Below are positions 55,807 through 64,000 of a stretch of DNA of 64,000 nt, piece by piece (position 1 is the stretch's first letter; each line of letters starts with the position of its first letter). The stretch spans positions 1-64,000 of the forward strand of contig CALUVW010000010.1 in the NCBI GenBank assembly GCA_944324315.1, in the 5' to 3' direction. Made by a program: the position numbers and the translations under genes. The DNA comes from Candidatus Gastranaerophilales bacterium. GTDB lineage: Bacteria > Cyanobacteriota > Vampirovibrionia > Gastranaerophilales > Gastranaerophilaceae. Below the pieces are notes generated by a model. That model was not told the DNA's origin and made no database searches. It worked only from the letters and a program-made list of their open reading frames with translations.

Positions 55807-57411
55807 ATGTCATCAGGAATTAATCTAAATAATATAGCAGTAAAACCAAATCAAACACTAAAAGATTTCAGTTACGGCAGAAAATTTGTTAAAGGACTTG
55901 CAAGCCGTTCAATTGCCCCCGTAATGCTTTTGGAAGTTTGTGTAGAAGCCGGAAGAACCTATCAGGCATATAGAAGAGGTGGTTTCACGGAAGCAAGAGA
56001 ACGTTTAACCGAAGAATTGACAGGTGCAATCTTCTGGTTTAGCGGAGTGCCTTTGTTTAATAGCCTTATTGACAAATTTATAGGGAAAAAGATTTATAAA
56101 CTGCCGCAAACTGACTTTGATACAGGTAAAGATGCTCTGCGAAATCCTTTTGCAAATTATATGAAAAAATTTGCAAACGAGTTAAAATTTAATCCTCAAA
56201 AAGCTGAAAAAATAATTGCAGGCTACAAATTCGGCAAAGTTATAACAAGTATTATCCTCGCAAATTGCCTTGTTGGATTTGCATTGCCTAAAACAAATCA
56301 AGCAATAACCAAGCATATATTGAAAAAACAAAAAAATAATCCGCAGGATGCAAAAAATGAAAATAATAACTGCAAACCTGTTTATACAATGAAAAAATTC
56401 ATTGAGCAGGACAACAATATATCATTTGGCGCAATATCCCCTCAAGTATTAATGTCATTAGCTTACAGTTTTGAGAATAATCCAAAGTATCAGCTTCTAT
56501 CAACAGATATGGGAGTATGGGTAGGCAGAGGAGTTTGTGCAAGAAATAAATACGAACGCCGGGAAGTACTTTTCCGTGACATTTCATCAAGCTATTTTTA
56601 TATGTTTAACATGCCTGTAATTGCTGCATTACTAAACAAAATACAGGATGGTAAAGCAAAACGTCTTGATCCGATTGCGGCAAAACAAACTACTGATCTT
56701 ATGCAGTCAGTTATTGATTTGAAAAACGGCAAAATGAATACTAAAGAATTCAGAACAGCAATTCTTGGAGATGCCGACAATATTAAAACTTACTCAAGAG
56801 AAAGTTTATCAAAAGCCCTTAAAGATAAAAAAGGCATTATTGAACTTGACAAATTCATAGAACTTATAAATGACTCAGAAAATAAATATTCAAAAACCGA
56901 TATAACAAGATTTGAAAAACTTGCAAAAGGAATGTCTAAATTGCAGCCGAAATTAAAAGGCCAGAGTGTACTGACAGAAAATCAGATAAAAGACATATTC
57001 ACAGGCGGTGCAGCTAATCTGCCGGAATTTTTAGAAAATGTATTCAGATGCTCTACATCGGATCAAAACCTGTTTACAGGTAAAATATCTGAACCGGTAT
57101 TTGATAAAGAATTAAGATTTATCTCCAAAGAAACATTTGTGAAAAAACAAGCAGAAATCAGAGCCTATGTTGAAACAGTGATTGCTAAAGCTAAAAATGG
57201 TGAAATTACTAAAGACTTATTAAATAAAGTATGTCGTGAAAACTATATTAAAAATACCTGCAATTGGTCTGTAGGTTTTGCAATCTCTGCATTATTCCTA
57301 TCTACCCTAATTCCAAAAATGCAGTACTGGATTACTAAGATGACAACAGGTCAAAACAGTTTCCCGGGTACGGCAGATTATTCAGGAGAAAAAAACAAGA
57401 AAAATAATTAA
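55807..57411 (+). CDS. Large membrane-associated protein of unknown function
   Basis: 534 residues. Helical N-terminus with a hydrophobic segment near 75-95, another at about 155-175, a central soluble part with ISFGAISPQVLMSLAYSFEN, and a C-terminal hydrophobic helix at about 490-510. Shares the Gly/Ala membrane-protein style of the divergent neighbour at 54834-55604, with 200 bp of shared upstream DNA, so the two may work together. No family recognised. Confidence 0.65.
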   Translation: MSSGINLNNIAVKPNQTLKDFSYGRKFVKGLASRSIAPVMLLEVCVEAGRTYQAYRRGGFTEARERLTEELTGAIFWFSGVPLFNSLIDKFIGKKIYKLPQTDFDTGKDALRNPFANYMKKFANELKFNPQKAEKIIAGYKFGKVITSIILANCLVGFALPKTNQAITKHILKKQKNNPQDAKNENNNCKPVYTMKKFIEQDNNISFGAISPQVLMSLAYSFENNPKYQLLSTDMGVWVGRGVCARNKYERREVLFRDISSSYFYMFNMPVIAALLNKIQDGKAKRLDPIAAKQTTDLMQSVIDLKNGKMNTKEFRTAILGDADNIKTYSRESLSKALKDKKGIIELDKFIELINDSENKYSKTDITRFEKLAKGMSKLQPKLKGQSVLTENQIKDIFTGGAANLPEFLENVFRCSTSDQNLFTGKISEPVFDKELRFISKETFVKKQAEIRAYVETVIAKAKNGEITKDLLNKVCRENYIKNTCNWSVGFAISALFLSTLIPKMQYWITKMTTGQNSFPGTADYSGEKNKKNN

Positions 57412-58142
57412 GGGTTATAGTTCCCACGTTCACAATATTTTTGATTGCCCCTTAAACACTTCATATAATCCATATTCCCCTCACTTATAACCCATCCTGC
57501 ACATCCCATACCGTTCCAATACCCCGGCTTAGATGATGGAGTTGTAGGATTACACATTTGTTCCTTTTGCCATCCGATAACTCCATAGGGGACAATCCCC
57601 TTATCCGTTATAACAAATACAAATGTATCAATTCCATACCTTAAAACTTCTTTTTTACTGTTTATATTAACAATAACTACATACATTCGAGCCATCTGCA
57701 AACTGGATTGGATATAACTACCTCCATATTTTTGTGCATCAGCTGTAGATACAGGGTAGTTGTCTCTAAACACATAAGCAATTCCGCTTGCATCTACAAA
57801 ATGATAGTATTCCAAATTATTAGTATAACTTTTACCTGTTAAATCATATGTAGCCATAGCTTTGCACCCATTTATGTTTGTATCATTACAAATTTTTATA
57901 TTTTTAATGTACTGAGTAAAATAAGGTACTAAATCTGTTAATTCTTCAATATTCCATTCACTAACAGGCCCATTGTCTGCTTTAGACATTAAATATGCTT
58001 GATTTAGAATTGAATAGGCTTTTTTTACTTTAACAACACTTGCCTTATCATTCCAACTACAAATTAAAGAGGGTAGTGTCATCGCAGCAACAACTCCAAT
58101 TATACCAAGAGTAATTAAAACCTCTGCAAGGGTAAACGCCAA
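57408..58142 (-). CDS. Prepilin-like protein, poly-G leader locus A
   Basis: FTLAEVLITLG directly after ALA, then a globular domain ending in CAGWVISEGNMDYMKC, the NMDYL subgroup. The only in-frame start near the motif is TTG 58142, which has no SD and would leave two residues before the cleavage site, too few for a basic prepilin leader. The frame is open upstream through the basic stretch HLKYK back to the G10 tract at 58267-58276. With one extra G the AAGGAG-led ORF at 58306 gives a 57-residue leader. As sequenced this gene has no credible start of its own, the clearest case for a switch. Confidence 0.75.
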   Translation of the reverse strand: MAFTLAEVLITLGIIGVVAAMTLPSLICSWNDKASVVKVKKAYSILNQAYLMSKADNGPVSEWNIEELTDLVPYFTQYIKNIKICNDTNINGCKAMATYDLTGKSYTNNLEYYHFVDASGIAYVFRDNYPVSTADAQKYGGSYIQSSLQMARMYVVIVNINSKKEVLRYGIDTFVFVITDKGIVPYGVIGWQKEQMCNPTTPSSKPGYWNGMGCAGWVISEGNMDYMKCLRGNQKYCERGNYNP

Positions 58143-58249
58143 TGCTTTATATTTTAGATGTGATATATAACAGTTATTACAAATTTTTTTATTTTTATAA
58201 ATAGTAAATATTAGTACTTTTGTAAAAAAATTATTTGCTCCGAAAAAAC

Positions 58250-58306
58250 TTAAAAAGCCTTGAGTGCCCCCCCCCCGAAATTCCTCTGAATTCGCAAAAA
58301 TACCAT
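58250..58306 (-). CDS. Short poly-G leader ORF of prepilin locus A
   Basis: ATG 58306 lies seven bases after AAGGAG and encodes MVFLRIQRNFGGGALKAF, then TAA. The ten first codons differ in sequence from the other leaders but the G tract begins at the same codon. I checked the 11-G frame codon by codon: 55 codons with no stop lead to TTG 58142. Confidence 0.7.
   Translation of the reverse strand: MVFLRIQRNFGGGALKAF
58267..58276. repeat. G10 homopolymer tract (locus A)
   Basis: Ten G on the coding strand. Needs +1 or -2 bases to join the SD-preceded start to the prepilin. Confidence 0.75.
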
Positions 58307-58436
58307 CTTATCACTCCTTCTCTGTCCATTTTTTGATACTTTTATGAAAAGTATAACATTATAATAGTAACATTTCAATATGATGCTTGTAAAAAAATTT
58401 TGCCCATGCGATAATTTAGTTATCGAAAGGCTTGTC

Positions 58437-59051
58437 ATGTCAAACACTTTAGTATATTTACTCGACGGAAAAATATATATTAACCTTACTAACAGATGTA
58501 CAAATGACTGTATCTTTTGCCTTAGAAAAGATAAAAGTGATGTAAAGGGGCAGGAACTCTGGCTTGACAATGAAAATTCCACAGCCGCTGATGTAATAAA
58601 ACAATTTGAAACTTTTGAGACGACAAAAGAAATTATCTTCTGCGGCTACGGGGAACCTATGATGAAGCTTGATATTTTAAAAGAAGTCGCTAAATATATC
58701 AAGGAAAAATACCCCGATACAAAAATTCGTGTAAACACAAACGGACATGCAAATTTTGTTTATAAAAGAAATGTTGTGCCGGAATTAAAAGGCCTTGTTG
58801 ATGAATTCTCGGTAAGCTTAAACGGTTCAACAAAAGAAGAGTATAATGAGCTTTCACAACCAAAATTTGATGAGGCTTACGACGAGATGAAAAAATTTAT
58901 TAAGGCCTGTTCTGATGAAGGAATATCTGTTGTTGCAAGCGTTGTAGAAGGCTATAAAGGAAAACACCTTGACCTTGAAAAATGCGAAAAAATCTCAAAA
59001 GATTTGGGAGCTAAATTCCGAGTGAGAGAATGGATTCCGGCAGGATATTAA
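58437..59051 (+). CDS. TatD-linked radical SAM protein
   Basis: 204 residues from ATG 58437 with GAAAGG upstream. NLTNRCTNDCIFCLRK (Cys21, Cys25, Cys28) binds the cluster; FCGYGEPMMKLDI, VNTNGHANFV and EFSVSLNG follow. This compact form matches the radical SAM proteins that are often fused to or encoded beside TatD nucleases. No tatD here; the next gene is an acyl-CoA synthetase. Reaction unknown. Confidence 0.85.
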   Translation: MSNTLVYLLDGKIYINLTNRCTNDCIFCLRKDKSDVKGQELWLDNENSTAADVIKQFETFETTKEIIFCGYGEPMMKLDILKEVAKYIKEKYPDTKIRVNTNGHANFVYKRNVVPELKGLVDEFSVSLNGSTKEEYNELSQPKFDEAYDEMKKFIKACSDEGISVVASVVEGYKGKHLDLEKCEKISKDLGAKFRVREWIPAGY

Positions 59052-59103
59052 ACTACTTTTTAATAAATTAACTAATAACTAAATAAGAAAGAAAGGACGA
59101 AAC

Positions 59104-61263
59104 ATGAACATTTTAGACAAAATCATGAAACCGAAATCAATAGCGGTTATCGGTGCGTCAACAAAAGAACACACCATTGGTTCAGATATCATGAAAAGAT
59201 TACAGGAATACAAATTCAACGGAAAAATTTATCCTGTTAACCCGAAAGGCGGAATAATTGAAGGCCTTCAAGCATACACATCAGTTCTTGAAGTTCCCGG
59301 CGAAGTTGATCTTGCAATTATCGTTGTTAACGCAAAATTTGTATTATCAACAATTGACCAGTGCCACGAAAAAGGTATTAAAGGTTTATGTATAATTACA
59401 GCAGGCTTCAAAGAAACAGGTAAAGAAGGCGCTGAACTTGAAAAACAATTAGTAGAAAAAATTAAAGAATACGGCATGAGGTGCGTAGGTCCTAACTGCT
59501 TAGGTGTTGTAAACACTAACCCTGAAATCAGAATGGACGGATGCTTTGCTGAAAGCTTACCTGAACGCGGAAACATCGGTTTCGTATCACAATCAGGTGC
59601 TTTAGGCGGCGGTATTTTGAACATTTTGAAAGACCTTAACTTAGGCTTTGCACAATTCATCTCAATCGGCAACCAGGCTGATGTTAACGCTGAAACAGCT
59701 TTAGAATACTGGGAAAATGACCATGACGTTGAACAAATTCTTCTGTATATGGAATCAATCCAAAATCCTGCAAACTTCAGAAAGTTAGCTTCAAGAATTA
59801 CTAAGAAAAAACCTATTCTTGCATTAAAAGCCGGCCGTTCAGCAGCAGGGGCTTCAGCTGCATCTTCTCATACAGGCTCTTTGGCAGGTGCTGATAAAGC
59901 TGCTGCAGCATTGTTACACCAGTCAGGCGTTATCAGAGAATTTTCTTTGAAAAACCTGTTTGCAACAGCAAAAGTATTTGCAAACTGCCCTATTCCCAAA
60001 GGCGACAGAGTAGCAATTATTACAAACTCAGGCGGCCCCGGAATTATGGCAACAGATGCTGTTTGTGAATACGGTATGCAAATGGCTAAAATTTCAGATG
60101 CTACAAAAGAAAAATTAAGAAGTTTCTTGCCTTCAGCAGCATCTGTTAAAAACCCGATAGATATGATTGCTTCAGCTCCTATCGAACACTACAAACAAAC
60201 TCTTGAAACAGTTATAGCAGATGAAAACGTTGATATGATTATTACAATCTATCTTCCGTTCCTAGGTTTGAAAGATATTGATGTTGCTAAAGCATTAATG
60301 GAAATTAAAGCTCAACATCCTGAAAAACCGGTAATCGGTGTATTCATGACTAAAAATGAATTCTTCTCTAAACTTTCAGACATGAATGTTAATATGCCGT
60401 TCTTTATGTACGCAGAAGAAGCTGCTGACGGATTGAACAGATTAAATCAACAGAGATTATGGATGGAAAGAGAAGAAGGCAGAATTCCTTGCTACGACGT
60501 TGACAGAGCTAAAGTTGAAAAAATCATTAAAAATGCATTATCAGAAGATCGTGCTCAATTAACAACTCTTGAATCAATTGACGTATTACAGGCTTACGGA
60601 ATTCGTGCTTGCAAATACGGTTTAGCTACTAACGAAGAAGAAGTTGTTGAACTCGGAAACTCAATCGGCTATCCGGTTGTAATGAAAATGACTTCAAAAA
60701 CAACTTCTCACAAAACAGATGTTGGCGGCGTTGTTGTTAACATCAAATCAGAAGAACAATTGAGAAAAGAATACAAAGGACTACTTGAAAGACTTGAAGC
60801 AAAAGGTTTGCTTGAAGGTTTGGAAGGTGTAATCATTCAGGAAATGGTAAAAGGCAGCCGCGAAATGGTTTGCGGTATTGCAACAGATCCTCAATACGGA
60901 CCAATGATGATGTTCGGTCTTGGCGGCGTGTTCGTTGAAGTTATGAAAGACGTAACATTCAGAATTGCTCCTTTAACAGATGTTGATGCTATGGATATGA
61001 TTAAATCTGTCAAAGCATACAAATTGTTAGAAGGCGCAAGAGGCACAAAACCTGCACAAATCGATCAAATTCAAGAAACACTGTTGAGATTATCTCAATT
61101 GGTAAGCGATTTCAAATTCATTGATGAATTGGATATTAACCCGTTGTTAATCTCAGAAACTACAGGCGAAGGAATTGCAGTTGACGGACGTATAAAGGTT
61201 AGAATGGATGAAGCAAAAGAAGCTTTAGGATGCACATGCTCTGAATGCTCTTGCTGCCACTAA
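59104..61263 (+). CDS. Acyl-CoA synthetase (ADP-forming), fused subunits
   Basis: 719 residues combining the CoA-binding and ligase alpha domains (IAVIGASTKEHTIGSDIM at 13-30, GPNCLGVVNT, FVSQSGALGG) with a C-terminal ATP-grasp beta domain (GYPVVMKMTSKTTSHKTDVG). Makes acetate or another acid plus ATP from the acyl-CoA, ADP and phosphate, a fermentative energy step. The final eleven residues are cysteine-rich (GCTCSECSCCH), which is unusual and may bind metal. AAAGGA precedes the ATG; a terminator follows. Confidence 0.93.
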   Translation: MNILDKIMKPKSIAVIGASTKEHTIGSDIMKRLQEYKFNGKIYPVNPKGGIIEGLQAYTSVLEVPGEVDLAIIVVNAKFVLSTIDQCHEKGIKGLCIITAGFKETGKEGAELEKQLVEKIKEYGMRCVGPNCLGVVNTNPEIRMDGCFAESLPERGNIGFVSQSGALGGGILNILKDLNLGFAQFISIGNQADVNAETALEYWENDHDVEQILLYMESIQNPANFRKLASRITKKKPILALKAGRSAAGASAASSHTGSLAGADKAAAALLHQSGVIREFSLKNLFATAKVFANCPIPKGDRVAIITNSGGPGIMATDAVCEYGMQMAKISDATKEKLRSFLPSAASVKNPIDMIASAPIEHYKQTLETVIADENVDMIITIYLPFLGLKDIDVAKALMEIKAQHPEKPVIGVFMTKNEFFSKLSDMNVNMPFFMYAEEAADGLNRLNQQRLWMEREEGRIPCYDVDRAKVEKIIKNALSEDRAQLTTLESIDVLQAYGIRACKYGLATNEEEVVELGNSIGYPVVMKMTSKTTSHKTDVGGVVVNIKSEEQLRKEYKGLLERLEAKGLLEGLEGVIIQEMVKGSREMVCGIATDPQYGPMMMFGLGGVFVEVMKDVTFRIAPLTDVDAMDMIKSVKAYKLLEGARGTKPAQIDQIQETLLRLSQLVSDFKFIDELDINPLLISETTGEGIAVDGRIKVRMDEAKEALGCTCSECSCCH

Positions 61264-61282
61264 ACTATATAAATTAAAAACC

Positions 61283-61319
61283 AAAAACCGGCCTTTCTAA
61301 AAAAGAAAGACCGGTTTTT
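61283..61319 (+). terminator. Terminator after the acyl-CoA synthetase gene
   Basis: AAAAACCGGCCTTTC pairs with GAAAGACCGGTTTTT with one mismatch, around a short loop. Confidence 0.82.
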
Positions 61320-61355
61320 ACCCCTCTTAATTACCCCAAAAAGAAAGGTCATTAA

Positions 61356-61643
61356 ATGAAAATTATCAGAGTATATAATGCAGCAGTAAATGCAATAAAA
61401 GACAGAAAACTTATTTCAAAACCAATAACCAGATCAATGGATAAAACAGACTTACTGTACCGAGAAAAACTTATTGAAATATCCGGACCTAAAACGAATA
61501 ATCCAATATTATCTTTAAAGAGTTGGTACAAAGCATTTAGAGATAACTTACAATATGAAAAAAATATTGATAACATTTATAAAAATTTTAATAATAAAAC
61601 AAATATAGTTGAAAGGTTTGTAAATAAAATATTTCATTCTTGA
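61356..61643 (+). CDS. Small basic protein of unknown function
   Basis: 95 residues, Lys/Asn-rich and helical, after AAAGGTC. Flanked by terminators on both sides, so it is a transcription unit of its own. No family recognised. Confidence 0.55.
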   Translation: MKIIRVYNAAVNAIKDRKLISKPITRSMDKTDLLYREKLIEISGPKTNNPILSLKSWYKAFRDNLQYEKNIDNIYKNFNNKTNIVERFVNKIFHS

Positions 61644-61658
61644 AAAGAAGCAAACAAT

Positions 61659-61695
61659 AAAAAGTGACATCTTAAAAATGTCACTTTTATTTTTT
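61659..61695 (+). terminator. Intrinsic terminator
   Basis: AAAAAGTGACAT pairs with ATGTCACTTTT, followed by a T-run. Confidence 0.82.
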
Positions 61696-61775
61696 GTAAA
61701 AATTTCTTAATAAAAAGCCCTAAAAAAAATTTAGCACAATAATATATATTATGGTCTTAAAAATGGAGTATTAAA

Positions 61776-62420
61776 ATGAGAGTTTCAGCAATACAAAGTT
61801 ATCAATCTAATCCGTATTTTACAGCAGACAGCCGGGCTAAAAATAAATTAAAGAATGCAGCAGGAGCGGCTGCAATAGCACTTGCATCAGCAGCACCCGC
61901 AATGGAAGCCGACGCCCAATTTTATTATATTCCTCCCGTTCTGCCTCCATCGGCATATTATTATAATCCAAATACAAGACCTGTAACAACTAATATTCCA
62001 AATTGCTTTGTAGTTGGAGATTTAAGGAATTATAATCCAAATAAATCAATGCGGGAAGTTTTTGATGAAATCGATTCAAACGGAAACAAAAATGGCGTAA
62101 TTACCGCAAAAGAAGTTATCAGAACCGAACGAAATAATTGGAATATAAATCATAATTATCCTTATAACTCTTACCAAATGCAGCAAACACATACAGCATT
62201 TGAAACTATTTCGGAATTATATAATGACGATGACAACTCAAATCCTTATACAATGACTTATGAAGAATATAAAGCAACTATGACAGATTATATGGAAACA
62301 AAAAACATAAACAGCTTTATAAATCTTATGAAAATTTATACAGTTCCATATATATATCCACCTCCACCGCCTCATCGTTACCATCCTGGTCCGCCGCCGC
62401 ACAGACATCATAGACACTAA
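61776..62420 (+). CDS. EF-hand-like protein with His/Pro-rich tail
   Basis: 214 residues. A weak N-terminal hydrophobic Ala-rich segment (about 31-47, NAAGAAAIALASAAPAM, ending ADAQ) may be a signal. NGNKNGVITAKE at about 105-116 fits a 12-residue EF-hand loop, with Asn in place of the first Asp. The end is HRYHPGPPPHRHHRH, a likely metal-binding tail. Calcium or zinc/nickel handling is inferred. Function unknown. GGAG precedes the ATG. Confidence 0.6.
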   Translation: MRVSAIQSYQSNPYFTADSRAKNKLKNAAGAAAIALASAAPAMEADAQFYYIPPVLPPSAYYYNPNTRPVTTNIPNCFVVGDLRNYNPNKSMREVFDEIDSNGNKNGVITAKEVIRTERNNWNINHNYPYNSYQMQQTHTAFETISELYNDDDNSNPYTMTYEEYKATMTDYMETKNINSFINLMKIYTVPYIYPPPPPHRYHPGPPPHRHHRH

Positions 62421-62467
62421 TTTGTTAATAAATTGACGGTAAATGCTTTTAATGTTTTAATAGAAAC

Positions 62468-63061
62468 ATGAATTATATCTTTTACTTTTTGATTGTAATT
62501 TCAATAATAGCAGGAGCCATTAACGGTAGATTAACGGATGTTGTTAATGCAATTTTATCAGGAGCAGAACTTTCGGTAAAAGTAGCTTTTTCACTTATCG
62601 GGATAATGGCTTTTTGGCTTGGCATGATGAAAATTGCAGAAAAATCAGGACTTGTAGAACTTATTGCAAAAATTATCAAACCTGTAACCAAACATTTATT
62701 TAAAGAAATTCCTGAAGAATCACCTGCAATAGGCGATATTGCGATGAACTTTTCTGCAAACGCACTTGGGCTTGCAAATGCAGCAACTCCAATAGGCATA
62801 AAAGCAATGGAAGAACTCCAAAAACTTAATAAAGACAAGAAATCCGCATCAAATGCTATGTGTATGCTTCTTGCAATGAATACTGCAGGATTTCAGCTAA
62901 TCCCTGCTACAGTAATTGCTGTTTTGATAGGTATAGGCTATAAAAATCCCACAGAAATCATTGCCCCTACACTTTTAGTGACTTCAATAACTTTCTTGAG
63001 TGCAATAACACTTGCAAAAATATTTGAAAAATTCTGGAAGCCGCAAAAGGGGGATAACTAA
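62468..63061 (+). CDS. spmA: SpmA-like nucleoside-recognition-domain membrane protein
   Basis: 197 residues, several helices, with SANALGLANAATPIGIKAMEEL, the family signature. SpmA/SpmB were first described in Bacillus spore core dehydration, but the pair is widespread in non-sporulating bacteria, where the role is unclear. Its last base is shared with the spmB ATG. Confidence 0.88.
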   Translation: MNYIFYFLIVISIIAGAINGRLTDVVNAILSGAELSVKVAFSLIGIMAFWLGMMKIAEKSGLVELIAKIIKPVTKHLFKEIPEESPAIGDIAMNFSANALGLANAATPIGIKAMEELQKLNKDKKSASNAMCMLLAMNTAGFQLIPATVIAVLIGIGYKNPTEIIAPTLLVTSITFLSAITLAKIFEKFWKPQKGDN

Positions 63062-63594
63062 TGTTTCAGGCACTAATGAATATAGTTTCTCTATGGGCGC
63101 TTCCTGTTATACTTATTTTAATTCTTACAATAGGCTTATTCCGTAAAGTTCCGCTGTATGAAACATTTACAGACGGAGCAAAAGAAGGTTTTCAAGTCGC
63201 AGTAAATATTATACCGTATCTGGTTGCAATTATCGTCGCGATTTCTATGCTTAGAGCATCAGGAATAATCGAAATGACAGGCAATGCACTTGCTCCGCTT
63301 CTTCACTACTTTAATGTTCCCGCAGATACAATTCCAATTATGGTAGTCAGATCTCTTTCAGGTTCCGCAGCGCTCGGAGTATTTTCAGATATCGCACACA
63401 GCCTTGGCCCTGATAATTATGCAACAAAATTAGCTGCAATAATGGTTGGCTCAAGCGAAACCACATTCTATGTACTTGCAGTCTATTTCGGTGCCGTCAG
63501 AATTTCTAAACTGAGATATGCACTCATCGTGGGCTTAATTGCTGATTTTATAGGGATTGTTGCAGCAATCTCGGTCTGTAATTGGATGTTCTGA
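63061..63594 (+). CDS. spmB: SpmB-like nucleoside-recognition-domain membrane protein
   Basis: 177 residues, partner of spmA through a TAATG overlap. PIMVVRSLSGSAALGVFSDI and ETTFYVLAVYFGAVRISKLR are conserved family segments. Likely forms one membrane complex with SpmA. The end overlaps a convergent gene by 47 bases. Confidence 0.88.
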   Translation: MFQALMNIVSLWALPVILILILTIGLFRKVPLYETFTDGAKEGFQVAVNIIPYLVAIIVAISMLRASGIIEMTGNALAPLLHYFNVPADTIPIMVVRSLSGSAALGVFSDIAHSLGPDNYATKLAAIMVGSSETTFYVLAVYFGAVRISKLRYALIVGLIADFIGIVAAISVCNWMF

Positions 63595-63931
63595 AATCAG
63601 TTTCAACCCAACTTTGCGTAGAACTTGTAAATTTATGATTTACAACCGCCTTTACAAGAACTGCATAACTAATGTCTATAAAATTAATTTTATTAATTCT
63701 TTCAATTATATATTCCTTAGAACCACAATTATGACAAAAATGCTTTTCTGGAATGATTTTACCGTCTTTTATAAAGCCTTTTAACTTAACACCGCAACAA
63801 GAACATCTCACTAAATACCATTGATTTTCTATCAATTCACCGCAATCGGGACAATATGCATAATCAACATCAGGTCTTACTTTAAAATGATAACATACTT
63901 TATTAAATTTTAATAACTCCAATAAACGCAT
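63548..63931 (-). CDS. Zinc-ribbon protein of unknown function
   Basis: 127 residues with CPDCG, CSCCG and CHNCG, enough Cys for one or two zinc sites, then a basic tail. The last 15 codons overlap the 3' end of spmB on the other strand. No family recognised. ATATCTGAT lies upstream with no strong SD, and a start further in cannot be excluded. Confidence 0.6.
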   Translation of the reverse strand: MRLLELLKFNKVCYHFKVRPDVDYAYCPDCGELIENQWYLVRCSCCGVKLKGFIKDGKIIPEKHFCHNCGSKEYIIERINKINFIDISYAVLVKAVVNHKFTSSTQSWVETDFRTSNYRPRLLQQSL

Positions 63932-64000
63932 ATCAGATATTTAATAAAAAAGATTTAAAAGTCAATTTTTAAAAAGCTTTTACAAGAAAAATCTGAATAT

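Overview
The window looks like a chromosomal segment of a gut-type non-photosynthetic cyanobacterial relative (Vampirovibrionia/Melainabacteria, order Gastranaerophilales). The reasons are the low G+C (about one third by eye), five prepilin-like genes sharing the hallmark FTLAEVLITLG segment, Gram-negative envelope genes (BamA, Skp/OmpH), an OmpR-type regulator, ADP-forming acyl-CoA synthetase and alpha-glucan enzymes, and several large proteins that I can match to no named family. The taxonomic call is inference from gene content.

Layout. 0-7 kb: a prepilin open to the left edge, the translation operon prfA-ylxR-infB, and two more prepilins. 7-17 kb: DUF475 membrane protein and a GT2 glycosyltransferase, ahcY, a 1404-residue GH13 protein, ychF and a fourth prepilin. 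17-30 kb: secA, a sugar-binding lipoprotein, a large envelope protein, era, a lone response regulator, speD, small membrane proteins, an XRE regulator and rpsP. 30-33.7 kb: FliI/SctN-type ATPase, ZIP transporter, radical SAM/SPASM protein. 33.8-45.3 kb: a one-strand P22-like phage head and packaging block (regulator, endolysin, tail-hub-like protein, coat, holin, scaffold, adaptor, small terminase, acetyltransferase, portal, membrane protein, DUF6973 protein, large terminase) with no integrase, repressor or replication genes. 45.4-64 kb: a secreted-structural-like coiled-coil protein, rsmI, bamA-skp, uridine phosphorylase, GH77 glucanotransferase, large membrane proteins, a fifth prepilin, a TatD-linked radical SAM protein, acyl-CoA synthetase, an EF-hand protein and spmA-spmB.

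Main discovery. All four complete minus-strand prepilin genes are preceded by a short ORF with its own Shine-Dalgarno, whose codons 11-13 (plus one base of codon 14) are a tract of exactly ten G. With ten G the ORF stops after 15-18 residues. With one extra G (or two fewer), each ORF runs without a stop into the downstream prepilin frame. I checked this by hand at all four loci. It looks like a multi-locus switch on pilin-like proteins, working by replication slippage (phase variation) or by programmed -1 frameshifting. Palindromic repeats inserted between tract and pilin stay in frame and are translated as part of the leader.

Other notable structure includes two degraded prepilin remnants, a roughly 150-bp dispersed repeat that begins exactly at the stop codons of ahcY and of speD, two inverted-repeat-bounded elements near 27.6 and 30.1 kb, a palindromic repeat translated inside a glycosyltransferase, and a C-terminal motif shared by the phage scaffold and a second phage protein. 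I saw no tRNA, rRNA, CRISPR array, insertion sequence or integrase.
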